Below are positions 1 to 6,334 of a stretch of DNA of 7,362 bases, piece by piece. The position numbers were made by a program, and so were the translations under genes. This DNA is from Actinomycetota bacterium. Lineage in GTDB: Bacteria; Actinomycetota; Actinomycetes; Streptosporangiales; Streptosporangiaceae. The notes under the pieces were generated by a model, which saw only the letters and a program-made list of their open reading frames with translations, was not told the origin of the DNA and searched no databases. Position 1 is the first letter of the stretch. Each line of letters begins with the position of its first letter. Where the stretch lies: positions 1 to 7,362 of the forward strand of contig PMST01000155.1 in assembly GCA_003168295.1 (NCBI GenBank). The letters run 5' to 3'.

Positions 1-1
1 C

Positions 2-67
2 GGTCAGCGCAGGTTCGCGGCGCCCGGGCTGTCGGAACGCCAGCTCCGGCGCATCGTCTACGGGTAG
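2..67 (+). CDS. possible 3' end of an upstream gene (partial)
   Basis: One plus-strand frame is open from the window edge to a TAG at 65-67, 33 bp before the glmS start. It reads ...FAAPGLSERQLRRIVYG. The amphipathic LSERQLRRIVYG tail loosely resembles the last helix of amidohydrolase-family proteins, which often run LTDAQ.RRI.YGNA. Here the frame stops right after the glycine. That likeness is from memory and weak. At this length an open frame in high-GC DNA could occur by chance, and the other two plus frames are also open through this stretch. If real, the gene is co-directional with glmS and close enough to share its transcript. The product cannot be assigned from 21 codons. Confidence 0.3.
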   Translation, partial: GQRRFAAPGLSERQLRRIVYG

Positions 68-88
68 CGCCGGTGTACGCCAACCGAC

Positions 89-93
89 AGGAG
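89..93 (+). promoter_or_regulatory. ribosome binding site of glmS
   Basis: AGGAG lies 7 nt before the GTG at 101. This good Shine-Dalgarno match at ideal spacing fixes the GTG start. That start also places the catalytic cysteine at codon 2, as the family requires. Confidence 0.8.
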
Positions 94-100
94 ATCTTAC

Positions 101-1939
101 GTGTGCGGAATCGTGGGATACATCGGCCGTCGGGACGCCGTCCCCGTCCTGCTCGAAGGGCTGAGGAGCCTGGAGTACCGGGGCTACGACTCAGCCGGCC
201 TCGCGGTCATCTACAGAAACAAGCTGCAGGTCACCAAGACCGCGGGCCGGGTCCAGGACCTCAGGGACAAGGTCAGCGAGCGGACCAAGGCGACGATCGG
301 CATCGGCCACACCAGGTGGGCCACCCACGGTGAGCCCAACGAGGTCAACGCCCATCCGCATACCGACACCGAGGGCCGCATCGCGGTGGTGCACAACGGC
401 ATCATCGAGAACGCCGAGCACCTCAGGGACGCCCTGGTGGCCCGGGGCGTCAAGCTGGTCAGCGAGACCGACACCGAGGCGCTGGCTCATATGATCGCCG
501 CGGAGGCGGCCAATGAGGTGAGCCTGGAGGACGCGGTCGCCCGGGTGCTGCGCCGCGTAGAAGGCACCTACGGCCTGGTCGTGCTCGACATCAAGCACCC
601 GAACGAGCTCGTGGTGGCCCGCAACGGCAGCCCCATCGTGCTGGGCATCGGCGAGGCCGAGATGTTCGTCGCCTCCGATGTCGCCGCGCTCGTCCGCTAC
701 ACCAAGCAGGTGGTGTACCTGGACGACGCGGAGGTGGTGACGGTCCACGCCGACGGCTACCGCACGTCGCCGCTCGACGAGCAGGACCGGCGCGGCCCCG
801 GCGGCCGGAAGGCGCCCACGTTGGTGGAGGCCGAAGCCGGCGACTACGAGCTCGGACCGTACGAGGATTTCATGCGCAAGGAGATCCATGAGCAGCCGGA
901 GGCGCTGCGCCGGGCGCTTCGCGGCCGGCTCGACGAGCGGTTCTCGACGGCCCGGCTGGGCGGGATCAACCTGGATGCGCGCCAGCTCAGGTCGATCAGG
1001 CAGGTGAAGTTCCTCGGCTGCGGCTCGGCCTACTATGCCGGCCAGATGGGCGCGGTGCTCACCGAGGAACTGGCCCGGATTCCGTCCGATGCCGAGCCGG
1101 CCTCGGAGTTCAGGTACCGCAATCCAGTCGTCGACCCCAACACGCTCTACGTCGCGGTCAGCCAGTCCGGCGAGACGCTGGATACGCTGATGGCGGTTCA
1201 GGAACTGCGCCGCAAGGGCGGCCAGGTCATCGGCGCGGTCAACGTGGTGGGCAGCGCGATCGGGCGGGAGTGCGGCAGCGGGGTCTTCCTGCACGCCGGA
1301 CCGGAGATCGCGGTCGCGTCCACCAAGGCGCTGACCAACATGACGGTTTCCTTCGCCATGCTCGCCCTGCTGCTCGGCCGGGTCCGCGACCTGTCCTCGG
1401 CGTCCGGTCAGCGGATCGTGGCCGGCCTGCGCGCGCTGCCCGGGCAGATCGAACAGATCCTGGCCACCGAGGAGCAGATCGCCGACACCGCGCGCCGCTT
1501 CGCCGCCGCTGAGCACATGTTCTTCATCGGCCGCGTCCGGGGCTGGCCGGTGGCGCGGGAGGGCGCTCAGAAGCTGAAGGAGGTCTCCTACGTCCACGCC
1601 GAGGCCTACCAGGCGGCCGAGCTCAAGCACGGCCCGCTGGCGCTGATCAACCAGGCCATGCCGAGCGTGGTCATCGTTCCCGCCGACGATCTGCAGTCGA
1701 AGAACATTTCTACGATCGAGCAGATCAAGGCCCGTGGCGGCCCTGTCATCGCGGTCACGAGCGCTGACCTGCCCGCTGGCCTGGCCGACGCGGTCATCCG
1801 CGTCCCGCGCAGCGATCCAGAGCTGGAACCCGTGCTGTTGAACATCCCGTTGCAGCTGCTGGCCTACCACATCGCGGCCAAGCTGGGCCGGGACATTGAC
1901 AAGCCCCGCAACCTGGCCAAGAGCGTCACCGTGGAGTAA
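101..1939 (+). CDS. glmS: glutamine--fructose-6-phosphate aminotransferase (isomerizing)
   Basis: This cytosolic enzyme makes glucosamine-6-phosphate from fructose-6-phosphate and glutamine. It is the first committed step to UDP-GlcNAc, peptidoglycan and other amino sugars. The protein has 612 residues (E. coli GlmS about 609). The N-terminal class II glutaminase domain (about 2-220) starts MCGIVGYIG, so removing Met exposes the nucleophile Cys2. HTRWATHG (70-77), HNGIIEN (98-104) and SETDTE (121-126) are the usual glutamine-site motifs. EDFMRKEIHEQP (255-266) links to two SIS domains. These carry SQSGET (354-359), EIAVASTKA (402-410), KEVSYVHAEAY (493-503), LKHGPL (508-513) and the C-terminal DKPRNLAKSVTVE with the sugar-site lysine at 607. 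The sugar loop reads CGSA (307-310), where many homologues have CGTS or CGTA; this is a mild variation. The start is fixed by the AGGAG at 89-93 and the Cys2 requirement. Actinobacteria can carry glmS paralogues, and which copy this is cannot be told here. Confidence 0.97.
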   Translation: MCGIVGYIGRRDAVPVLLEGLRSLEYRGYDSAGLAVIYRNKLQVTKTAGRVQDLRDKVSERTKATIGIGHTRWATHGEPNEVNAHPHTDTEGRIAVVHNGIIENAEHLRDALVARGVKLVSETDTEALAHMIAAEAANEVSLEDAVARVLRRVEGTYGLVVLDIKHPNELVVARNGSPIVLGIGEAEMFVASDVAALVRYTKQVVYLDDAEVVTVHADGYRTSPLDEQDRRGPGGRKAPTLVEAEAGDYELGPYEDFMRKEIHEQPEALRRALRGRLDERFSTARLGGINLDARQLRSIRQVKFLGCGSAYYAGQMGAVLTEELARIPSDAEPASEFRYRNPVVDPNTLYVAVSQSGETLDTLMAVQELRRKGGQVIGAVNVVGSAIGRECGSGVFLHAGPEIAVASTKALTNMTVSFAMLALLLGRVRDLSSASGQRIVAGLRALPGQIEQILATEEQIADTARRFAAAEHMFFIGRVRGWPVAREGAQKLKEVSYVHAEAYQAAELKHGPLALINQAMPSVVIVPADDLQSKNISTIEQIKARGGPVIAVTSADLPAGLADAVIRVPRSDPELEPVLLNIPLQLLAYHIAAKLGRDIDKPRNLAKSVTVE

Positions 1940-1996
1940 CCGCATCAACGCGAAAATTCCCGAGGAGGCAAGCCAGACCCGCCGCCGGGCCGGGAA

Positions 1997-2022
1997 GGCA
2001 TAGCGCTTATTGCCGCTATGCC
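1997..2022 (+). terminator. hairpin downstream of glmS, probable terminator
   Basis: GGCATAGCG (1997-2005) and CGCTATGCC (2014-2022) form a perfect 9-bp stem with an 8-nt loop, 57 bp after the glmS stop. There is no U-tract, which is common in high-GC actinobacterial terminators. A second 6-bp hairpin abuts it: CCGCGC at 2021-2026 pairs with GCGCGG at 2035-2040, sharing two bases with the first stem. Termination is inferred from position and symmetry. Confidence 0.55.
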
Positions 2023-2043
2023 GCGCATAAATGAGCGCGGCCA

Positions 2044-2079
2044 CGCAGTCCGGCTCTATCGCGCAGTCCGGCTCTATCG
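2044..2079. repeat. 18-bp perfect tandem duplication
   Basis: CGCAGTCCGGCTCTATCG occurs twice head to tail (2044-2061 and 2062-2079), and the identity runs 2 bp further. It lies in the gene-free stretch between glmS and the diguanylate cyclase, just after the two hairpins. No function is evident. Replication slippage or a duplicated protein-binding site are both possible. Confidence 0.85.
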
Positions 2080-2305
2080 CGAACTGGGGTTTGCGCGGCA
2101 GGCCACGCATCGCGGTTTCCCGCCGAGGTAGTGCTAGTTGCGCCTATGGGCTGATCAAGACCAGGTGGTGCGCATTGTCCAGCCCCCTCTCGCAGTGATA
2201 TGCCATGCCATGACACCCTCCCAGCGCAAGTACGCCGGGTAATCGTGGCTTGTCAATCACTATTTAGCTCCTCCTTCCCCCTTTATTGCAGGCGAACCTA
2301 GCGCA

Positions 2306-2345
2306 ATAGCTCACTTAATAGACATAGATGAGTTAAGGTAGCTAT
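2306..2345. repeat. imperfect inverted repeat (candidate operator)
   Basis: The left arm ATAGCTCACTTAA (2306-2318) and right arm TTAAGGTAGCTAT (2333-2345) match at 11 of 13 positions in inverted orientation: TAGCT/AGCTA, then a 2-nt mismatch, then CTTAA/TTAAG. The spacer is 14 nt. The dyad encloses the candidate -35 box (2319-2324) and its right arm overlaps the candidate -10 (2343-2348). A dimeric repressor or activator site is one reading; an RNA hairpin is another if transcription starts further upstream. Confidence 0.5.
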
Positions 2346-2348
2346 ACG
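2319..2348 (+). promoter_or_regulatory. putative sigma-70-type promoter of the diguanylate cyclase gene
   Basis: TAGACA (2319-2324) differs from TTGACA at one base. It is followed after 18 bp by TATACG (2343-2348), which matches TATAAT at four of six bases. This would put the transcript start near 2355 and leave a leader of about 60 nt. It lies in the AT-richer part of the gap. Actinobacterial promoters vary widely, so the call is tentative. Confidence 0.35.
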
Positions 2349-2414
2349 GAACTAGTCCTTTACGGTAGCTGCGACTAGACAGGAGCCTGCCGGGTCCATC
2401 CGGAACGGTGGAAC

Positions 2415-3767
2415 ATGGAAGCCTCGTCCATCACCCGCCGCCTTCTGGCGCGCGCAGTCGTTCGGGAGTGGCCTTGGTGGCGGCTCCCCCGGTTGCCGCG
2501 CTGGTACGTCGGTGCCGTGCCGGTTGCCGCACTCACGCTGATCGGATTCGCGGCATCGCAGACATCATGGCATGCCGCAGACCTGGGCAAGTTCTTGCTG
2601 TTGCTTAGTTGCGGCATTGTCTCGGTCGTGGCGACCTCCCGGATCGCTTACCTCCAGGGCGGCATGACCCGAGATTTCCTCACCGTCTGGGTATTGCCGG
2701 TAGCGATCTTGCTTCCGCCCGTCTACGCCATGGTGACGCCGATCCCGTTGCTCGCGCTAACCCAATGGCGAATCCACCGGGGCATCGTCTACCGCAGGGT
2801 GTTCACCGCCGCCGCGATCGGCCTGGCTTACGGCGCAGCGTCGCTCACGTTCCGCGCGATGCCGTCATCCTTCGCCGGCGGTGCGATAGGCGTCGGCGCG
2901 CACGCGCTCACCTGGACCGTGGCCGTCGCCTGTTGCGAGATCGTGGGCTGGCTGAGTCATCATGTTCTCCTCGTGACCGCGGTCAAACTCTCTGACCCCA
3001 CGGCGAAGGTGGCTGATCTTGAGCTGAACCGCGAGGCGCTCGAGGCCGACTTCGCCCAGGTTGACCTGGGCATCCTGATGACCGTGGTGGTGGTCGTCAA
3101 TCCGGTGCTCGCGGTGTTCGGAGTCCCCACGGTGTTGCTCGCCCGGCGGTTCATGATGCACGCTCAGCTTCTCGCCCAGTCACGGATCGACAGCAAGACT
3201 GGCCTGCTTAATGCGGCTACCTGGGACCGGGAGGCCGAGGCTGAGATTAGCCGGGCCGTCAGGACCCGCAGCCCGCTGTCGGTCGCCCTGATTGACATCG
3301 ATCATTTCAAGGCCGTCAACGATACCTACGGTCACCTGGCCGGGGACAAGGTCCTACGCGCGCTGAGCGATGCGTTCCGTGAGCAGTTGCGCGGTTACGA
3401 CCTGGCCGGCAGATTCGGCGGTGAGGAGTTCGTCGTCTTGCTGCCCCAGACGGACGAGGCAGATGCGCTCAGCATCGCGGAGCGGTTGCGCGCGCACGTC
3501 GCCGGGATGTCTGTCCCCGTCGATGATGCCGCCCGGCCGGGAACCTTTATCAGCGTGACCGTCTCGGTCGGTGTCGCGGCCCTAGGCGCGGCCGGGAGCG
3601 AAGTAACTGAACTGCTCGCCGCCGCCGACGCCGCCCTTTATTTTGCCAAGCAAACCGGCCGTAACAGGACTCACGTCGCTCCCGCTGATATCCCTCTTAC
3701 TCAGATTGTCCCAATGGCCCGGCAGACACCAGGGGTCATAGATACATCAGATACCTCTGGGCGTTGA
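2415..3767 (+). CDS. membrane-anchored diguanylate cyclase (GGDEF domain)
   Basis: This is predicted to make the second messenger c-di-GMP from two GTP at the cytoplasmic membrane. It has 450 residues. About six hydrophobic segments (near 31-49, 58-76, 88-112, 129-146, 160-182 and 218-243) form an N-terminal sensory or anchoring module that I cannot place in a named MASE family. A short linker leads to a complete GGDEF domain (about 258-422). It opens DSKTGLLNAATWD, then DIDHFKAVNDTYGHLAGD (294-311), the active-site GGEEF (335-339), VSVGVAAL (384-391) and ADAALYFAKQTGRN (405-418). RGYD (326-329) sits at the right distance before GGEEF to be the RxxD product-inhibition site. No EAL or HD-GYP domain follows, so it should only synthesise. 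The ATG is preceded by a weak, close GGTGGA (2407-2412) and a TAG 36 bp upstream closes the frame, so no longer start exists. The gene stands alone, convergent with the phosphatase gene. Confidence 0.95.
   Translation: MEASSITRRLLARAVVREWPWWRLPRLPRWYVGAVPVAALTLIGFAASQTSWHAADLGKFLLLLSCGIVSVVATSRIAYLQGGMTRDFLTVWVLPVAILLPPVYAMVTPIPLLALTQWRIHRGIVYRRVFTAAAIGLAYGAASLTFRAMPSSFAGGAIGVGAHALTWTVAVACCEIVGWLSHHVLLVTAVKLSDPTAKVADLELNREALEADFAQVDLGILMTVVVVVNPVLAVFGVPTVLLARRFMMHAQLLAQSRIDSKTGLLNAATWDREAEAEISRAVRTRSPLSVALIDIDHFKAVNDTYGHLAGDKVLRALSDAFREQLRGYDLAGRFGGEEFVVLLPQTDEADALSIAERLRAHVAGMSVPVDDAARPGTFISVTVSVGVAALGAAGSEVTELLAAADAALYFAKQTGRNRTHVAPADIPLTQIVPMARQTPGVIDTSDTSGR
3729..3760 (+). terminator. hairpin at the 3' end of the diguanylate cyclase gene
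   Basis: CCAGGGGT (3729-3736) pairs with ACCTCTGG (3753-3760) as an 8-bp stem with one G-U pair and a 16-nt loop. It lies inside the last codons, 5 bp before the TGA. The gap to the convergent gene is only 67 bp. This or the CCGG-rich inverted segments at 3770-3821 may end transcription. No U-tract is present. Confidence 0.3.
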
Positions 3768-3806
3768 TAACCGGTCGATAAATCCTGCGCCGGTCAATGT
3801 CAATTC

Positions 3807-3846
3807 AGTGCCGCGCCGGTTAGTGCCGCGCTGGTTAGTGCAGCGG
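3807..3846. repeat. 15-bp tandem repeat overlapping the phosphatase stop codon
   Basis: AGTGCCGCGCCGGTT (3807-3821) and AGTGCCGCGCTGGTT (3822-3836) differ at one base. A third partial copy, AGTGCAGCGG, starts at 3837. On the minus strand the period keeps the reading frame and repeats the end of the gene: after the genuine ...LH-stop come PARH-stop and PARH-stop. The unit therefore carries the stop codon itself. Confidence 0.8.
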
Positions 3847-6201
3847 CGGCATGTCGTCCATGAGGCCGGCGCCCGGCAGCTGCTGTTCGCACCACACGAC
3901 CTTGCCGGTCGCGGTCCGGCGCGCGCCCCAGCGATGCGAAAGCTGGCGGACCACCTGAAGGCCGCGGCCGTTCTCGTCGTCCCCGCTGGCCTGGCGGAGC
4001 CTCGGCAACGCACCGGAGTTGTCGAGCACCTCGCAGACCAGCGCCCTCTCGTTGACGAGCCGGAGCGTGACGTCGCCGCGCGAGTACCTGACCGCGTTGG
4101 TCACCAGCTCCGAGACGAGCAGCTCGGTCGTCGGGATGAGGTCTTCCAGGTTCCAGCGCTTGAGCGGCTCGGCCAGCACCGAACGCGCCGCCCGCACCGA
4201 GGTACCTTTGGGCGCGAACGTCCACGAGGCGTAGCAGTCCTCGGGCAGCCGCCGCAGGCGGGCGATGAGCACCGCGATGTCATCGCGCTGATGATCGGAA
4301 TACACCCCGTCCAGGGTGGCCTTGCACAGGTCCTCAAGCGGACGCTCGGGCGAGCCCGGGCCGAAGATGCCCCGCAGCCGGGCGAGCCCGTCGCTGATGT
4401 CCTGGCCCTTGTTCTCCACCAGGCCGTCGGTGTACAGCACGAACAGGCTACCGTCTTCGATCTTGAACAACCGGCTTTCCACCTCGCCGTCGCCGACGCC
4501 GAGCGGCGGCGCGGGCGGGACGTCGAGCAGTTCGTTGCTCCCGTCCGGGTGCACGAGCAACGGCGGCAAGTGGCCGGCCACGGCGATCTCGCACTCGCCG
4601 CTCACCGCGTCGTAAACCGCGTACGCGCAGGTGGCGAAGTGCGGCTCGCGCTCGCCGAGGGTGTGCATGAGCTCGTCAAGCTGCTGCAGCGATTCGGCCG
4701 GCGCCAGCTCGAGCATGGCCAGGGTGTGAATGGCGGTGCGCAGCCGGCCCATGGTGACGGCGGCGCGCACGCCGTGCCCGGCCACGTCTCCTACGACGAG
4801 CGCGACCCGGCCGCCGGGCAGCGCGATGGACTCATACCAGTCGCCGCCGACCTCGATGAGCTTGCTGCCGGGCAGGTAACGGTGCTTGACCTCGACCGAG
4901 CTCGGGTAGGACAGACCGGTCGGCAGCATGCTCCGCTGCAGCGTCAGCGCGGTCGCGTGCTCCCGGCTGAACCGGCGGGCGTTATCGATGAAGACGGCGG
5001 CGCGGGACGCGAAGTCCATCCCGATCTCGATGTCGTACGCGTCGAACCGCCGGAACCCTTCCTGCCGCGTGCAGGCGAAGAAGCCCAGCATGGTGCCCCG
5101 CGCGATGAGCGGCAGCATCAGCATGGAAGCACCGGACAGCAGCTTGGCCACGGGCCTGCGCCGCCAGGCCTTGGCGATCTTGCCGGCCTGGATGTCGCTG
5201 ATGGTCGCCTCGAGCACCGGCACGCCGGTGTCCATGCACCGGAAGTACGGGGTGTGGGCCGGATAGCGGAGGATCTCCCCGGTGGGGAAGGCCGCCTCCC
5301 AGGCGGGGTCCTTCCGGTCGTGCGAGAGCACGATCCGGCGCAGCGGCAGCGACCCCTCGGGCCCGTGGGACGGAAGCTCGTCGTCACCGATCAGGCTCTC
5401 GAGCAGCAGCAGGTCACCAGCGTTACAAAAATGCGGAACGAGCGCCTCGATCAGCTCCCGCGCCAGGTGATCGATGTCCAGGGTGTCGCCGATCCTGGTG
5501 AAGGTATCGTCGAGCATCTGCTTGCGCATGAGCGCGGGATCGATGAACCTCTCGGCCCGCGGCGCGGGGATGCGGAGCAGGGCGAGCGCGGCCAGGCTGG
5601 TCTCGCCAGCGCGCATCGGGTGGACGGTCACCACGGCGTCGGTCCGGTAGCCGTCGCGGGTATCGATGGTGAGCATCGCGCTGCCCTCGCGATCGGACCG
5701 GATCGCTTCAAGCAGCCCGCTGACCGCGGCGACGCCGTCGGCCGCCCGGGCGGCATGTGAGTTTCCCTGCGCCGAGTTTCCCTGCGCCGAGTTTCCCTGG
5801 GCTGTACTTCCCTGAGCCGCGGTGCTCTGCGCGACGCCGGCCGTCAGGTCGCTCAGATGGGCGCCGAGGAGCTCTTCTGGTTCCCGGGCCAGGATCTGCG
5901 GCGCGTTCCGGTCATGCTGGACGATGCGCCCGTCGTAATCGATCCCGAGAATGATGGTCCGAACGGACGTGGCCAGGGCCGGAGGTGAACTCTCGGCGGT
6001 GATGCCCTCGGCGGACGTCTCCTGGGTTTCTGCGATCCCGGTCTCCTGGGAGGTTGCGTCGGCTTTGTAGCCACGGCTTCGCCTGGTCCCGTTGGCCGCG
6101 GTCTTTGGAGTCCGAGGCGCCGGGGCGCGGTTCGCTAGGGCCGCGCTCTCGGGCACATTGGCCCCGAGAGCGCTGCCCTTCGCCGACATACCGGATGTCA
6201 C
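3835..6201 (-). CDS. PAS-GAF-SpoIIE phosphatase fused to an RsbW-like ATPase
   Basis: This is a predicted soluble PP2C-type serine/threonine phosphatase that would dephosphorylate an anti-sigma-factor antagonist, as RsbU and SpoIIE do, fused to a kinase-like domain. It has 788 residues. A Ser/Ala/Thr-rich tail (1-75) leads to a PAS-like domain (about 80-212) interrupted by an AQGNS-type pentapeptide repeat (124-148). A GAF domain follows (about 225-410). The SpoIIE/PP2C domain (about 425-650) keeps the metal-site acids in GGDWYE (452-457), GDVAGHG (471-477), YTDGLVE (590-596) and RDDIAVL (639-645). The C-terminal HATPase_c_2 domain (about 658-775) has the N box ELVTNAVRYS (698-707), DNSG (727-730) and the glycine box ENGRGL (743-748). 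The GTG start has GGGAGA 6 nt upstream; an ATG four codons later lacks a comparable site. M. tuberculosis Rv1364c has a related PAS-phosphatase-kinase order plus a STAS domain, which is absent here. The stimulus and partner are unknown. Confidence 0.96.
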   Translation of the reverse strand: MTSGMSAKGSALGANVPESAALANRAPAPRTPKTAANGTRRSRGYKADATSQETGIAETQETSAEGITAESSPPALATSVRTIILGIDYDGRIVQHDRNAPQILAREPEELLGAHLSDLTAGVAQSTAAQGSTAQGNSAQGNSAQGNSHAARAADGVAAVSGLLEAIRSDREGSAMLTIDTRDGYRTDAVVTVHPMRAGETSLAALALLRIPAPRAERFIDPALMRKQMLDDTFTRIGDTLDIDHLARELIEALVPHFCNAGDLLLLESLIGDDELPSHGPEGSLPLRRIVLSHDRKDPAWEAAFPTGEILRYPAHTPYFRCMDTGVPVLEATISDIQAGKIAKAWRRRPVAKLLSGASMLMLPLIARGTMLGFFACTRQEGFRRFDAYDIEIGMDFASRAAVFIDNARRFSREHATALTLQRSMLPTGLSYPSSVEVKHRYLPGSKLIEVGGDWYESIALPGGRVALVVGDVAGHGVRAAVTMGRLRTAIHTLAMLELAPAESLQQLDELMHTLGEREPHFATCAYAVYDAVSGECEIAVAGHLPPLLVHPDGSNELLDVPPAPPLGVGDGEVESRLFKIEDGSLFVLYTDGLVENKGQDISDGLARLRGIFGPGSPERPLEDLCKATLDGVYSDHQRDDIAVLIARLRRLPEDCYASWTFAPKGTSVRAARSVLAEPLKRWNLEDLIPTTELLVSELVTNAVRYSRGDVTLRLVNERALVCEVLDNSGALPRLRQASGDDENGRGLQVVRQLSHRWGARRTATGKVVWCEQQLPGAGLMDDMPPLH
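5759..5833. repeat. 15-bp tandem repeat encoding AQGNS pentapeptides
   Basis: On the plus strand GAGTTTCCCTGCGCC occurs twice exactly (5759-5773, 5774-5788). Then come GAGTTTCCCTGGGCT (5789-5803), GTACTTCCCTGAGCC (5804-5818) and a degraded fifth unit (5819-5833). On the coding minus strand this gives, in order, AQSTA, AQGST and three AQGNS units, residues 124-148 of the phosphatase. The identical copies lie at the C-terminal side of the array and the diverged ones at the N-terminal side, as expected for recent slippage at one edge. Confidence 0.9.
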
Positions 6202-6207
6202 GTGCTG

Positions 6208-6213
6208 TCTCCC
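6208..6213 (-). promoter_or_regulatory. ribosome binding site of the phosphatase gene
   Basis: On the minus strand GGGAGA lies 6 nt upstream of the GTG at 6201. This supports GTG rather than the in-frame ATG at 6189. A 5-bp inverted repeat (AACGC 6220-6224, GCGTT 6236-6240) sits just upstream and could influence access to it. Confidence 0.65.
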
Positions 6214-6313
6214 GATGGCAACGCATACTGCGCTCGCGTTAATTATGGGCTACGGACGGCGCGTTCAGACAGGAGTTCCGATGAGTCACCTTTATCCGTA
6301 ATAATGACCTTTG

Positions 6314-6328
6314 TACGTTAATGACGTA
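6314..6328. promoter_or_regulatory. small dyad TACGT-N5-ACGTA (candidate operator)
   Basis: TACGT (6314-6318) and ACGTA (6324-6328) form a perfect 5-bp dyad with a 5-nt centre. On the minus strand it begins directly after the TATAAT box and covers the expected transcript start, where a repressor would act. It overlaps the central TAATGAC repeat, so both cannot be independent sites. Confidence 0.35.
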
Positions 6329-6334
6329 ATTATA
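6329..6334 (-). promoter_or_regulatory. putative -10 box (TATAAT) of the phosphatase gene
   Basis: A perfect TATAAT lies on the minus strand in an unusually AT-rich stretch of otherwise GC-rich DNA, upstream of the phosphatase start. Transcription would begin near 6322, giving a leader of about 120 nt. No good -35 hexamer sits 16-18 bp upstream (the sequence there is close to GTCACT), so an activator or another sigma factor may be needed. Confidence 0.45.

Larger units (their letters stand above)
1940..2414. other. 475-bp intergenic region between glmS and the diguanylate cyclase gene
   Basis: I see no credible gene here. The first 140 bp hold the hairpins and the 18-bp tandem repeat. Bases 2082-2250 show only a weak long-range stem (GGGCTG at 2148-2153 with CAGCCC at 2180-2185, 26-nt loop). 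From about 2250 the composition shifts to clearly more A+T, ending in the putative promoter and dyad of the downstream gene. The length and mosaic composition suggest several regulatory elements or remnants, but no tRNA fold or transposase fragment was recognised. Confidence 0.7.

Noticed and set aside
68..100. glmS ribozyme or other riboswitch in front of glmS
   Set aside because: Only about 33 bp separate the preceding possible stop from the GTG, too short for the ribozyme. That element is known from low-GC Gram-positives, not this type of genome.
191..2110. 639-codon open frame on the minus strand opposite glmS
   Set aside because: It overlaps glmS almost entirely. Its translation is rich in D, R, G and H with no recognisable motif, which is the usual antisense shadow of a high-GC gene.
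2148..2185. GGGCTG/CAGCCC pairing that might be a tRNA acceptor stem or small RNA
   Set aside because: The enclosed 26 nt cannot form the other tRNA arms and there is no T-loop sequence. It is only a weak isolated 6-bp stem.
3808..5760. 650-codon open frame on the plus strand opposite the phosphatase
   Set aside because: It is antisense to a gene with clear SpoIIE and HATPase motifs. The translation is low-complexity with no domain signal, and its ATG start sits in the 15-bp repeat region without a ribosome site.
2044..5833. Tandem repeats as a CRISPR array or mobile-element ends
   Set aside because: The units are contiguous 15- or 18-bp copies without spacers, and no cas, transposase or integrase reading frame is present.
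6187..6189. ATG at 6189 as the phosphatase start
   Set aside because: It lacks a Shine-Dalgarno at proper distance, whereas the GTG at 6201 has GGGAGA 6 nt upstream. The difference is only four residues.
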